A stretch of 64,000 nucleotides of DNA, from assembly GCF_004216905.1 (NCBI RefSeq), contig NZ_SGXJ01000001.1, forward strand, positions 930,001 to 994,000, read 5' to 3'. Positions 16,455 to 25,476 of the stretch are shown here, in pieces (the first letter of the stretch is position 1; every line of letters begins with the position of its first letter). This DNA comes from Kribbella sp. VKM Ac-2569. Its GTDB lineage: Bacteria > Actinomycetota > Actinomycetes > Propionibacteriales > Kribbellaceae. The notes under the pieces are model-generated. The model saw only the letters and a program-made list of their open reading frames with translations, made no database searches and was not told the DNA's origin. The position numbers were made by a program, and so were the translations under genes.

Positions 16455-17309
16455 GTGCGTATCGTCTCGTTGCTCCCGTCGGCGACCGAGATCTGTTTCG
16501 CGCTCGGGGCCGGTGAGGATGTGGTCGGTGTCACCTTCGAGTGCGACTACCCGGCGGCTGCGCGTGCCCGGCGGATCGTGTCGACGACCGCGCTTCCCGA
16601 GGGTCTGACACCGGGCGAGATCGACGCCGTCGTACGGCGGAAGGTCGCGGCTGGGGAGGATCTGTATCACCTGGACGCGGGTGCACTGCGCGAGCTCGAA
16701 CCGGATGTGGTGATCACCCAGGACCTGTGCGCGGTGTGCGCGATCGACGTGACAGACGTCGACGAGGCGCTCGCCTACCTGGGGTGCAGTGCGGAGGTGG
16801 TGAGCACGGATCCGCACAACCTGATCGAGGTGCTCGAGTCGATCGAGACCATCGGAAAGGCAATCGGCCGAGACGCCACACAGTTGGTGGACAGCCTCCG
16901 CACGCGCCTGGGGATGCTGGCAGGTGGGGGTGGGCGGGTTGCGTTGTTGGAGTGGACGGATCCGCCGTTTGCGCCGGGGCATTGGTTGCCGGAGATGGTG
17001 ACGCTGGCGGGTGGGGTGAATGTGCTGGGTGCGGCCGGCGAGCGGTCGAAGGCGATCAACTGGCGAGAGGTCGCGGCCGCGAAGCCTGAGGTGGTGGTGT
17101 CGGCGCCGTGCGGGTTCGGGCTTGACGGGGCTACCGAGTTGACGGAGCTTCTGATGGGCGAACTGCCGGCCGGCATTCCGGTGTGGGCGGTCGACGCCAA
17201 CGGGTACTTCGCGCGGCCAGGCCCTCGCCTGGTCGATGGTGTCGAGGTGCTGGCTGCCATCCTCCAGGGCAAGGCCCCGGACCCGGCCATCGCGCGGCGC
17301 GTGCGGTAG
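16455..17309 (+). CDS. BtuF-like cobalamin-binding periplasmic-fold protein without signal peptide
   Basis: A 284-residue protein of the PF01497 fold (vitamin B12/siderophore binding). It begins RIVSLLPSATEICFALG, the conserved family N-terminus, and has the long backbone helix ESIETIGKAIG and the motif LEWTDPPFAPGHWLPEMVTLAGG typical of the cobalamin-binding group. No signal peptide or lipobox is present, so it is predicted cytosolic and is not a classical transporter component. Start GTG 16455 is 7 nt after TAGAGT, a leaderless arrangement, and agrees with the conserved N-terminus. Directly downstream are a cobalamin riboswitch and metE, which supports a cobalamin link. Confidence 0.78.
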   Translation: MRIVSLLPSATEICFALGAGEDVVGVTFECDYPAAARARRIVSTTALPEGLTPGEIDAVVRRKVAAGEDLYHLDAGALRELEPDVVITQDLCAVCAIDVTDVDEALAYLGCSAEVVSTDPHNLIEVLESIETIGKAIGRDATQLVDSLRTRLGMLAGGGGRVALLEWTDPPFAPGHWLPEMVTLAGGVNVLGAAGERSKAINWREVAAAKPEVVVSAPCGFGLDGATELTELLMGELPAGIPVWAVDANGYFARPGPRLVDGVEVLAAILQGKAPDPAIARRVR

Positions 17310-17370
17310 TGGCGTTGGTCTCGCCGTACGCCGAACCGCGTCCGGCGCGCGTACGCTCGACAGTGCCGAC

Positions 17371-17566
17371 GGTTCGCGTGGTCACGCAGGATGTGGCTGG
17401 GCGAGGCAAGAGGGAACCCGGTGGGAATCCGGGACTGCCCCGCAGCGGTGAACGGGAACGACCGCCGTCACGAGCACTGGACTAGCGTCCGGGAAGCGAC
17501 GGCCAGTAGGTCCACCGGTCATGTCATGGCACAGCCGGTTTGCCCGTGAGTCCGAAGACCTGCCGC
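17371..17566 (+). ncRNA. Cobalamin (B12) riboswitch upstream of metE
   Basis: The conserved blocks of the AdoCbl-class riboswitch occur in order: GAGGGAACCCGGTGGGAATCC-type P3/P4 region near 17409-17430, GGGACTGCCCCGCAGCGGT at 17431-17449, GCACTGG near 17474, CGGGAAGCGACGGCCAGTAG around 17490-17509 and the closing segment AGTCCGAAGACCTGCC near 17549-17564. High B12 should reduce expression of metE, the B12-independent enzyme. Downstream, GGGTGCGC (17585-17592) can pair with GCGCACCC (17635-17642), a plausible part of the expression platform. Confidence 0.93.
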
Positions 17567-17584
17567 CGGCCCGCACACCCAGCC

Positions 17585-17705
17585 GGGTGCGCGGGGGATC
17601 GGTGGTCTCGTGGGAGGACCCGCCCGGACTCACGGCGCACCCGTGGTCCCTGCGTTTCCCGCGAGCGATCCGCCGATCCATCGGCACGCTCGCGAGGAGA
17701 GAGAC
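17585..17705 (+). promoter_or_regulatory. metE expression platform and ribosome binding site
   Basis: An 8-bp perfect stem (17585-17592 with 17635-17642) encloses 42 nt, and GAGGAGAGAG at 17692-17701 is the Shine-Dalgarno for GTG 17706. No poly-U follows the stem, so translational rather than intrinsic-terminator control is more likely. Confidence 0.45.
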
Positions 17706-19940
17706 GTGAACACCAGCACCACCATCCTGGGCTACCCCCGGATCGGCCCCAGCCGCGAACTCAAGCACGCGCTGGAACAGTACTGGGCCGACGGCAACGC
17801 GACGCAACTCGAAACAACAGCCCGCCGGCTCCGCGCGGAGACCTGGCTCGACCTGAAGTCCCGCGGTCTCGGCACCATCCCCGGCAACACCTTCTCGAAC
17901 TACGACCAGATGCTCGACCACGTCCAGCTGTTCGGCGTCGCCCCGGACCGCTTCCGTGGACTCGGCGACCTCGACCAGTACTTCGCGATGGCCCGTGGCC
18001 GCGACGGCGTCGCCCCGCTAGAGCTCACCAAATGGTTCGACACGAACTACCACTACCTGGTGCCCGAGCTAGACCGCGAGACCCGCTTCACCCTGAACCC
18101 AGCCAAGATCCTGACCGAACTGGCCGAAGCCCGCGAGCACGACATCAACCTCCGCCCGGTCCTGATCGGACCACTCACCTTCCTGCTGCTCTCAAAGTCC
18201 AACGACGTCCAGCCGCTGACCTTGCTGGACCAACTCGTCGACGTGTACGCCGAATTGCTCACCCACCTCGACACCGACTGGGTGCAGCTCGACGAACCCG
18301 CGCTCGTTCAGGACCGCACCCCGGCGGAACTCGACGCTCTGCACCGCGCGTACACCAAGCTCGCCGACCTGACAGACCGGCCACGCCTGCTGGTCGCGAC
18401 GTACTTCGGCGACCCCGCCCCCGCGCTACCCGTGCTGACCTCGACCGGTGTCGACGGCCTGGCCCTCGATCTTGTCTCCTCCCCTGGCCTCGTCGAACAG
18501 ATCGCCGGACTGCGATCACTCCGCCACAAGACGGTCGTGGCCGGCGTCATCGACGGCCGGAACGTCTGGCGAACCGCGCTGAGTGACGCGCTCTCCACCT
18601 GCGCCACGCTCGCCGGTTCCGTCGGTCGGCTGGAGGTGTCGACGTCCTGCTCACTCCTCCACGTCCCGTACGACGTCGACGTCGAGGAGGACCTCGATCC
18701 ACAGGTCCGTGCCCGGCTCGCCTTCGCCCGTCAGAAGGTGGACGAGGTCGTCCTGCTCGGTCGCGCGTTGAACGAGGACGCCGGCGTCGTAGTGGATGCC
18801 GTGAACCCGGCTGGCGGTCCGCTCAAGGAGTCCGACCTGGCCCGTGAGCAGGCCGTCCGCGACCGGGTCGCCACGATCCGGCCCGAGGACCGACAGCGTC
18901 CGCCGTACGACGACCGCCGTACCGCGCAGGAATCACTCGACCTGCCGAAGCTCGCCACCACCACGATCGGCTCGTTCCCGCAGACCGGGGAGATCCGTCG
19001 TACCCGAGCCGACCTCAGCAAGGGCAGGATCGATCAGGCGGCGTACGACGAGCGGATGCGGTCCGAGATCGCACAGGTCATCGCGCTGCAGGAGGACCTC
19101 GGGCTGGACGTGCTTGTCCATGGCGAGCCCGAGCGCAACGACATGGTCCAGTACTTCGCTGAGCAGTTGGACGGATTCGCGACCACGAAGTACGGCTGGG
19201 TGCAGTCGTACGGCAGCCGCTGCGTCCGGCCGCCGATCCTGTACGGCGATGTGTCGCGGCCCGTTCCGATGACGGTGCAGTGGTCGTCGTACGCGCAGTC
19301 GCTGACCGCGCGGCCGGTGAAGGGCATGCTGACCGGGCCTGTGACGATCCTGGCCTGGTCGTTCGTGCGTGACGACCAGCCGCTGCAGGTGACGGCGGAT
19401 CAGGTCGCGCTGGCGATCCGGGACGAGGTCGCCGATCTCGGCGCGGCCGGGATCCGGATCATCCAGGTGGACGAACCCGCGCTCCGCGAACTCCTGCCGC
19501 TCCGCAACGCCGAGCGGAAGGCGTACCTGGAGTGGGCGGTCGGCGCGTTCCGGCTAGCGACCGGTGGAGCGCCTGCGGAGATTCAGGTACATACGCATCT
19601 GTGCTACTCGGAGTTCGGCGCGGTCATCTCCGGGATCGACGGTCTGGATGCCGACGTCACCACGATCGAGGCGGCGCGCTCGCGGATGGAGGTGTTGGCG
19701 GATCTCGCCGCCGCCGGTTTCCGGCGCGGGGTCGGCCCGGGGGTCTACGACATCCATTCGCCCCGGATCCCGACCATTGAAGAACTCACTGCCCTGATCC
19801 AAGCGGCTCTCGCCACGACCTCCGCTGACCAGCTCTGGATCAATCCCGACTGCGGCCTGAAAACCCGCACCTACGCAGAGATCGCCCCCGCCCTACGCAA
19901 CCTCACAACAGCAATCCAGCAACTCCGCACAACGCTCTGA
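17706..19940 (+). CDS. metE: Cobalamin-independent methionine synthase (homocysteine methyltransferase)
   Basis: A 744-residue MetE, full family length. It transfers a methyl group from 5-methyltetrahydropteroyl-triglutamate to homocysteine, the last step of methionine synthesis. The N-terminal domain begins LGYPRIGPSRELKHALE; the C-terminal catalytic domain starts around LATTTIGSFPQTGEIRR and carries the zinc ligands in VHTHLCYSEF and INPDCGLKTR, plus the substrate loop HGEPERNDMVQYF. Start GTG 17706 follows Shine-Dalgarno GAGGAGAG. Regulated by the upstream cobalamin riboswitch. A perfect hairpin terminator follows at once. Confidence 0.95.
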   Translation: MNTSTTILGYPRIGPSRELKHALEQYWADGNATQLETTARRLRAETWLDLKSRGLGTIPGNTFSNYDQMLDHVQLFGVAPDRFRGLGDLDQYFAMARGRDGVAPLELTKWFDTNYHYLVPELDRETRFTLNPAKILTELAEAREHDINLRPVLIGPLTFLLLSKSNDVQPLTLLDQLVDVYAELLTHLDTDWVQLDEPALVQDRTPAELDALHRAYTKLADLTDRPRLLVATYFGDPAPALPVLTSTGVDGLALDLVSSPGLVEQIAGLRSLRHKTVVAGVIDGRNVWRTALSDALSTCATLAGSVGRLEVSTSCSLLHVPYDVDVEEDLDPQVRARLAFARQKVDEVVLLGRALNEDAGVVVDAVNPAGGPLKESDLAREQAVRDRVATIRPEDRQRPPYDDRRTAQESLDLPKLATTTIGSFPQTGEIRRTRADLSKGRIDQAAYDERMRSEIAQVIALQEDLGLDVLVHGEPERNDMVQYFAEQLDGFATTKYGWVQSYGSRCVRPPILYGDVSRPVPMTVQWSSYAQSLTARPVKGMLTGPVTILAWSFVRDDQPLQVTADQVALAIRDEVADLGAAGIRIIQVDEPALRELLPLRNAERKAYLEWAVGAFRLATGGAPAEIQVHTHLCYSEFGAVISGIDGLDADVTTIEAARSRMEVLADLAAAGFRRGVGPGVYDIHSPRIPTIEELTALIQAALATTSADQLWINPDCGLKTRTYAEIAPALRNLTTAIQQLRTTL

Positions 19941-19944
19941 ACTA

Positions 19945-19980
19945 GGGCCCTGGGACATGTCATTCCATGTCCCAGGGCCC
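19945..19980. terminator. Perfect bidirectional hairpin between metE and VWA gene
   Basis: Arm GGGCCCTGGGACATG (19945-19959) pairs perfectly over 15 bp with 19966-19980, leaving a 6-nt loop. It starts 4 bp after the metE stop and ends 15 bp before the converging VWA stop, so it can serve both. No U-tract is present, as is common for actinobacterial terminators. Confidence 0.85.
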
Positions 19981-19995
19981 CGTGCGGTGGTCGGC

Positions 19996-21954
19996 CTACA
20001 GCTTGCGGCGGGTTCGGAGGTAGTCGCCTACTACGGCTGCGCCTAGGCCGTCAGCGTCGGGGGCCAGGACTCGGCCGCCGCTGCGGCGGGCCAGTAGGTC
20101 GACGAACGCGTTCAGGCGCGGGTCGTCACCAAGGCGGAAGACGGTCAGCGAGGCGCCGAGCTTGGCCAGTCGGTCGACCTCGAAGATCGTCTTGCGGAGC
20201 GTGGCTGCCTCGGGTGGGTACGAGAACTCGGCCGTGCCGTCGGGCTCGAGGTGGGCGGTCGGTTCCCCGTCTGTCACCATCAGTACGACGGGCTGCGCGT
20301 CCGGGTGCCGCCGCAGATGACGACCGGCGAGGAGCAGCGCGTGGTGCGCGTTCGTGCCCTGTTCCCAGGTGCCTTCCATCCCGATCAGCTGGGGCAGCTC
20401 GACAACCCCGGCGTACCGGCCGAACGTGATCAGCTGCAACGCGTCGTTCCGGTACCGCGTCGAGATGAGCTGATGCAACGCGAGCGCCGTCCGCTTCATC
20501 GGCAGCCAGCGACCCTCCTGCACCATCGACCACGACGTGTCGACCAGCAACGCCACCGCGGCCCGGGCCCGATGCTCGGTCTCCGCGATCTCCACGTCCG
20601 CCACATCAAGCTTGACGGACCCATCGAGCGTCGCACTCCGCAGTACGGCGTTCCGCACCGTCCGCGGCACGTCCCACGGCTGGGTATCCCCGAACTCCCA
20701 CCGACGCGACGATCCACTCAGCTCACCGGCCGCGCCCGCGTTGGCCGCGTCCCGTTCACCTGATCCCCGAGCGGTCCGCAGTACGTCGGCCAACGCTGTC
20801 TGACCGAGCTGACGCAACGCCTTCGGCGACAACCGCAGCGAACCGTCGGGTGCCCGCTCGATCAGACCCTGATCACGCAACTGCCGTTCCAGCTCACTCA
20901 GCCGACGCGCGTCGACCGTCGCCTCGTCACCCAGCTGACGGGTGAGCGCCTCGAGATCGATGTCCTCGAGCCGGGCCCCCGGATACGACTGCGCCAACTG
21001 CTCCGCCAACGCGTCCAGTTCCGCGAGGTCGGACATCGCCTGCGCGCCCTCGGCGAGGCCGAGCGGATCGTCACCACGCATCTGCTCCGACCCGTACCAG
21101 TCCTCCCCCGGCCGCAACGACTGCAGCTGGGCGTCCAGCTGCGCCAACTGCTGCGCGAGTTGCGGACTGCCGAACGCCTGCTGCGAAAGCTCCGCCAGCT
21201 CGGCGCGCTGTTCGGGTGTCATCGAGTTCATCATCCGTTGCGCGGCGGCCGCCCGCTGCGCGAGTACGTCGATCAGCTCGTCGACGTTCCGCGGATTCTC
21301 CGGGAAGAACTCGCCGTGGTTGGCCATGAACTCCTCGAAGAGTTCCGGTACCTCGGGCCGGCCCTGCGCGTGGGCCGCCAGCAGGGCGTTGAGGTCGGCG
21401 AGCATCTCGTTGATCGCCTCGACATCCTCGGGTGTGGTCTGCTGCAGCGCCTCCTTCATGCCCTCGAACCGCGAACCGAGCAGCTCCCGTCCGAGCAGCT
21501 CACGGATCTGCTCGTACTTCTCCCGAGCCTCCGACGACTCCCACTGGTAGTTCGCCAACTCCCGTACGGCGGCCGCCGTACCAGAGGGAAGCGCGTCGAG
21601 CTCGGCCTCCTTGAACCGCGCGTCGTCGGACGGATTCGGGAACAGCTCGCGCCGCTCCGCTTCCAGCGCCTCGTTCAGCAGCCGCTGGACGTCCCGCAGC
21701 GTGCCGTCGAGGTTGTGCCGCCGCTCGATCTCGCGGCGGCGCTCCCACAACCGGCGGCTCAGGTCGTCCAGGCCCTGGGTGTTCCGGGTGCCGCGCCGGA
21801 GCAGTTCCTCCAGCGCGGACCGTGGCGACGACCCGTTCATCACGTCCCGGCCGATCTCGTCCAGCGCATCCCGCAGATCCGCCGGCGCCTTCAGAGGATC
21901 CGGCCCGTCGTGCCACGGCCCGTAGGACCAGCCTTCCGGAATCGAAGCCGACAT
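19996..21954 (-). CDS. VWA-domain protein (CoxE/ChlD-like) of a MoxR-VWA pair
   Basis: A 652-residue protein. The first roughly 440 residues are helical and charged, rich in Ala/Glu/Gln with likely coiled coil (LSQQAFGSPQLAQQLAQLDA). The C-terminal von Willebrand factor A domain has a complete MIDAS: D-T-S-W-S near residue 470, the Thr in WEQGTNAHHALL and the Asp in VVLMVTDGEPT. Such proteins work with MoxR AAA+ ATPases as chaperone-like complexes that insert metals or activate targets. The ATG at 21954 is 1 nt after the MoxR stop, so the two are co-translated. The target is not evident from neighbours. Confidence 0.82.
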   Translation of the reverse strand: MSASIPEGWSYGPWHDGPDPLKAPADLRDALDEIGRDVMNGSSPRSALEELLRRGTRNTQGLDDLSRRLWERRREIERRHNLDGTLRDVQRLLNEALEAERRELFPNPSDDARFKEAELDALPSGTAAAVRELANYQWESSEAREKYEQIRELLGRELLGSRFEGMKEALQQTTPEDVEAINEMLADLNALLAAHAQGRPEVPELFEEFMANHGEFFPENPRNVDELIDVLAQRAAAAQRMMNSMTPEQRAELAELSQQAFGSPQLAQQLAQLDAQLQSLRPGEDWYGSEQMRGDDPLGLAEGAQAMSDLAELDALAEQLAQSYPGARLEDIDLEALTRQLGDEATVDARRLSELERQLRDQGLIERAPDGSLRLSPKALRQLGQTALADVLRTARGSGERDAANAGAAGELSGSSRRWEFGDTQPWDVPRTVRNAVLRSATLDGSVKLDVADVEIAETEHRARAAVALLVDTSWSMVQEGRWLPMKRTALALHQLISTRYRNDALQLITFGRYAGVVELPQLIGMEGTWEQGTNAHHALLLAGRHLRRHPDAQPVVLMVTDGEPTAHLEPDGTAEFSYPPEAATLRKTIFEVDRLAKLGASLTVFRLGDDPRLNAFVDLLARRSGGRVLAPDADGLGAAVVGDYLRTRRKL

Positions 21955-21955
21955 G

Positions 21956-23377
21956 TCAGGCCCCGTAGACGGTCGTGTCGTCGTCGGCGTCCTTGGCGAC
22001 GCGTTTGGACAGGTACAGCATCTCCAGGGCGAGTTCGATCGCGGCGGCGATCCGTCCGGACGAGTCGTCCGGCTCGACGCCGGCGCGGGCGGCGACATCG
22101 TGCAGGACAGGCAGCTCCGGCAGCGCGGCCAAGACGTCCCGGCCGGGCACCCGCTCCCCCGTCGTCACAAGGTTGCCGTCGGCAATGGCGTGGGCGAGCG
22201 GCGTGAGGTCGAGACCGGCGAACCGCTCGCGTGCGGTGTCCGCCACCGACCGGCGCAGGAGGTACTCAAGCAGTTCGATCTCGCGCCCCTCTTCACCCGG
22301 CTCGAACTCGAGCTTGCCCCGCAGTACGGCGGGAACTGCCTCGAGGTCCACCGGGCGGGCCACCGCGGGCTCCTCGCCCGTGATCGCCGAGCGGCGCAGC
22401 GCGGCGGCGGCGATCGTCTCGGCCGCGGCGACCGCGAACCGGGCGGACACCCCGGACCGCTGGTCGATCGACGTCGACTCGCGCAGGTGCCGCACGAACC
22501 GGGCCAGCACCTCCAGCAACGGCTCGCCGACCTCGGCGGTGAACTCGGCCTCCTGCCGGATCACGTCCACCTCGGCGTCGATGTCGAGCGGGTAGTGGGT
22601 CCGGACCTCGGCGCCGAAACGGTCCTTCAGCGGCGTGATGATCCGGCCGCGGTTGGTGTAGTCCTCGGGGTTGGCCGTTGCCACCAGCAACACGTCGAGC
22701 GGCAGCCGCAGCGTGTACCCGCGGACCTGGATATCGCGCTCCTCCATCACGTTCAGCAGCGCGACCTGGATGCGCTCGGCGAGGTCGGGCAGCTCGTTGA
22801 TCGCGACGATGCCGCGGTGCGCCCGCGGGACCAGTCCGAAGTGGATGGTCTCCGGGTCGCCGAGACTGCGGCCCTCGGCAACCTTCACCGGATCCACGTC
22901 ACCGATCAGGTCGCCGACCGAGGTGTCGGGGGTGGCGAGCTTCTCGGCGTACCGCAGATCGCGGTGCAGCCAGGCGACCGGCAGGTCGTCGCCGAGTTCG
23001 GCGGCGCGGCGGCGCGAGGCGGGCGTGATCGGGTCGAGCGGATGCTCGGGCAGCTCGGCGCCCTCGATGACCGGGGTCCATTCGTCGAGCAGCCCGACCA
23101 GCGTGCGCAGCAGGCGCGTCTTGCCCTGGCCCCGCTCACCGAGCAGTACGACGTCGTGCCCGGCGATCAGGGCGCGTTCGAGTTGGGGAATCACCGTGCG
23201 GCCGAAGCCGACGATGCCGGGCCAGGGATCACGCCCGGCCCGGAGCTGTTTCAGGAGGTTGTCACGGATCTCGGCCTTGATCGACCGAGGAAGATACCCG
23301 GCGGCCCGGAGGTCACCGGCTTTACGAGGGAGTTCAGCAGGTGCACTAGTCACCCTGACGACGTTAGCTCGCCGCAC
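21956..23377 (-). CDS. MoxR/ChlI-type AAA+ ATPase
   Basis: A 473-residue AAA+ protein of the MoxR/Mg-chelatase-I class. Walker A is GERGQGKTR (80-88); the Walker B region reads GIVAINELPDL in place of the usual D-E, so the acidic residue is the Glu after Asn; sensor 1 is VLLVATANPEDYTNRG and the arginine finger region is PLKDRFGAEV. A C-terminal helical extension of about 150 residues follows. It forms an operon with the VWA gene, 1 nt downstream. The annotated start is GTG 23377, with GAGGTG about 10 nt upstream; an internal GTG at 23352 (VTSAPAEL) is an alternative. Confidence 0.82.
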   Translation of the reverse strand: MRRANVVRVTSAPAELPRKAGDLRAAGYLPRSIKAEIRDNLLKQLRAGRDPWPGIVGFGRTVIPQLERALIAGHDVVLLGERGQGKTRLLRTLVGLLDEWTPVIEGAELPEHPLDPITPASRRRAAELGDDLPVAWLHRDLRYAEKLATPDTSVGDLIGDVDPVKVAEGRSLGDPETIHFGLVPRAHRGIVAINELPDLAERIQVALLNVMEERDIQVRGYTLRLPLDVLLVATANPEDYTNRGRIITPLKDRFGAEVRTHYPLDIDAEVDVIRQEAEFTAEVGEPLLEVLARFVRHLRESTSIDQRSGVSARFAVAAAETIAAAALRRSAITGEEPAVARPVDLEAVPAVLRGKLEFEPGEEGREIELLEYLLRRSVADTARERFAGLDLTPLAHAIADGNLVTTGERVPGRDVLAALPELPVLHDVAARAGVEPDDSSGRIAAAIELALEMLYLSKRVAKDADDDTTVYGA

Positions 23378-23398
23378 CCAAAGCGCACCTCAAATATC

Positions 23399-24676
23399 TC
23401 ACCGCCTGGGCGTGACACGTCCGCCAGTGAAGACATGCGTGGGGGTGAACGTGACCGGCACCCACGGGTGCGCCGGCGACTCGCGGGTGACGAAATGGTT
23501 GCCGTCGGCCGGTTCCGTCGGGCGCAACTCGTACTCGTGCACCGGGTCCTCCGAGAACAGCAGGCGATCGCCCGTCGCGGAATAGACCATTACCAGCTCG
23601 TCGTCACGCTTCGCGACATCGAGCCGGACGCTGGCGCGCTCGTACCGGCCCGCGTGGCGGTCGTCGACCGGTACGTCGATCGGCTGCGGCGCGGGCGGAT
23701 GCGCGACACCGGCGTACTCCGTGAACACCTCGGAGGCGAGCGGCTCGAAGAGGCGGGTGCCGTTGCCGGAGTTGGTCAGCAGGCACATGGCCAGCCGCGC
23801 CTCCGGATCGATCCGCAGGAAGGCGAGCTGGGAGATCGTCGACCCGTCGTGACCGAACAGGCGCCGGCCGCCCCAGTCGTAGATGCGCCAGGTCAGACCG
23901 AGGTCGATGAAGCCACCGATGCCGGCCGCGAACGGAACCTGCGGCTCCTGCATGGCGGCGTACCGCCCGTCGGCCAGGTGCATCCGGGCGAACTCGAGCA
24001 GGTCGCCGGCGCTCGCAGTGATCGTCCCGGCGGGGCCGATGCTGCGCGGGAGTTGCCACGTCTTCACGCGCGAGCCGTCCGTCGCCAGGTGACCGACCGC
24101 GGCGCGTTCCAGGATCGCCTCCTCCGGCAGGGTGACGGTGTGGGTCAGGCCGAGCGGCTCGACCAGACGGGCCTTCAGTGACTCGTCCCAGGTCCCGCCG
24201 TCGAGGACCTCGATCAACCGGCCGAGCAGCACGAATCCGGCATTGCAGTACGAATACGCCGTACCGGGCTCGAAGAGCTGGTCCACGTCCGCGAGCAGAG
24301 CGACGTACCGCTGCAGGCAGTCGTCACCGCGACCCGTATCGGTGAACAGGTCGCCGTCGATGCCACTGGTATGGGTCAGCAGGTGACGGACCGTGATCCG
24401 CGGGTCAACAGGTGCCTCGGGCAACAACTTGACGATCGGGTCGTCCAGGCCGAACCGGTCCTCGGCGGCGAGCTGGACGATCATCGACGCGGTCCACGGC
24501 TTGCTGATCGAGCCGATCTGGAGGAGCGAGTCGGCGGTGGTCTCGACGCCGGTCGTGGCGTTCAGGACGCCGTACGGCGCTATGGTCGTCTCGCCGTCGT
24601 GCCAGATCCCGAGCACCGCACCGGTGACCTCGGCCGCCACCGCCAACTCGTTCAACCGCGCAGACCAGTCAGGCAT
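23399..24676 (-). CDS. Serine hydrolase of the class C beta-lactamase family
   Basis: A 425-residue penicillin-binding-protein-like serine hydrolase. The S-x-x-K motif is SISK (Ser56, Lys59), the Y-x-N motif is YCN in GTAYSYCNAGFVLLG, and the third motif is HDGSTI. No signal peptide is seen (start MPDWSARLNELAVAAEV), so this is probably a cytosolic esterase or peptidase, not a secreted beta-lactamase. A C-terminal beta domain (about 330-425) follows the catalytic domain. It lies 9 nt after the Clp_N regulator and 21 nt before MoxR, inside one operon. Confidence 0.8.
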   Translation of the reverse strand: MPDWSARLNELAVAAEVTGAVLGIWHDGETTIAPYGVLNATTGVETTADSLLQIGSISKPWTASMIVQLAAEDRFGLDDPIVKLLPEAPVDPRITVRHLLTHTSGIDGDLFTDTGRGDDCLQRYVALLADVDQLFEPGTAYSYCNAGFVLLGRLIEVLDGGTWDESLKARLVEPLGLTHTVTLPEEAILERAAVGHLATDGSRVKTWQLPRSIGPAGTITASAGDLLEFARMHLADGRYAAMQEPQVPFAAGIGGFIDLGLTWRIYDWGGRRLFGHDGSTISQLAFLRIDPEARLAMCLLTNSGNGTRLFEPLASEVFTEYAGVAHPPAPQPIDVPVDDRHAGRYERASVRLDVAKRDDELVMVYSATGDRLLFSEDPVHEYELRPTEPADGNHFVTRESPAHPWVPVTFTPTHVFTGGRVTPRR

Positions 24677-24685
24677 GCGCCCAAC

Positions 24686-25402
24686 TTACTTCGTGAACCC
24701 TTCGAGGGCGGCACGGATATCGGTCCAGGCAGCTGACTCCTCCAGGCCCTGCTCGAGCAGGATCTTCGTGGCGATGCCCGCCTGGTCCCGGTAGAACGCG
24801 AGCAGCAGATGCTCGGTACCCACGTAGTTGTGGCCGAGTGTCACCGCCTCACCGACCGCTCCTTGGAGAACGTGCGCCGCGCGGCGCGTGTACGGCGGAT
24901 TCTCGGCGTCGAGGCTCTTCGGCTGGTCGCTCGGCTGCCCCGCCGGGCTCTGGACATCGACCGCCGTGCGGACCGAGTCCTCGGTGATGCCGTGCTGGAC
25001 GAGGACCTTTGCCGCGATCGCGCCGGGCTCCTTGTACATCGCGAGCAGCAGGTGCTCGGTGCCGATGAAATCGTGGTTGCGTTCGCGGGCGATACCGCCG
25101 GCCGCCCCGACGACGGCGCGGGCTCGCTGGGTGTAGCGCTCGAACGCCGGGCGGGCGGTCCACGAGTCGGCGAAGCGTTTGTGGGCGGCTTGTTTGCTGA
25201 CGCCGAGCACGGTGCTGATCTCGACCCAGGACTTCCCCGCGCCGCGGGCCCGGTCGACGAAGAAGCCGAGGGCGGCGTCGCTGGTGGCGGTCAGTTCGTT
25301 GATCGTCGCCGCCGCGGTCCCGAGCTGCTCCAGCTCGTCGTCGCTACCGGCGTCGGCCTTGATCGTGTTGATGAGCTGCTGCAGATCAGGTCCGGGAGTC
25401 AT
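24686..25402 (-). CDS. HTH protein with two Clp N-terminal repeats
   Basis: A 238-residue protein. Residues about 48-80 form a helix-turn-helix (GKSWVEISTVLGVSKQAAHKRF). Two Clp_N repeats follow: ARAVVGAAGGIARERNHDFIGTEHLLLAMYKE and AAHVLQGAVGEAVTLGHNYVGTEHLLLAFYRD. Clp_N domains bind substrates or adaptors of the ClpC/ClpA unfoldases, but there is no AAA+ module here, so this is likely a regulator that senses proteolysis or damaged protein. Start ATG 25402 is 7 nt after TAGGGT. Two tandem palindromes cover its promoter, which suggests autoregulation. It is the first gene of the serine hydrolase-MoxR-VWA operon. Confidence 0.78.
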   Translation of the reverse strand: MTPGPDLQQLINTIKADAGSDDELEQLGTAAATINELTATSDAALGFFVDRARGAGKSWVEISTVLGVSKQAAHKRFADSWTARPAFERYTQRARAVVGAAGGIARERNHDFIGTEHLLLAMYKEPGAIAAKVLVQHGITEDSVRTAVDVQSPAGQPSDQPKSLDAENPPYTRRAAHVLQGAVGEAVTLGHNYVGTEHLLLAFYRDQAGIATKILLEQGLEESAAWTDIRAALEGFTK

Positions 25403-25405
25403 GCC

Positions 25406-25450
25406 GTCAACCCTAGGTTGACAACCTTGCTCCGTCAACCCTGGGTTGAC
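25406..25450 (-). promoter_or_regulatory. Tandem palindromic operators containing -35 and -10 of the Clp_N operon
   Basis: GTCAACCCTAGGTTGAC (25406-25422) and GTCAACCCTGGGTTGAC (25434-25450) are 17-bp palindromes centred 28 bp apart. On the minus strand the distal one supplies the -35 TTGACG, a 17-nt spacer follows, the proximal one supplies the -10 TAGGGT, and the ATG is 7 nt downstream. Binding to either site would block the promoter. Confidence 0.75.
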
Positions 25451-25476
25451 GAAGGCCTCGGTCTAGGGTTTGGGGC

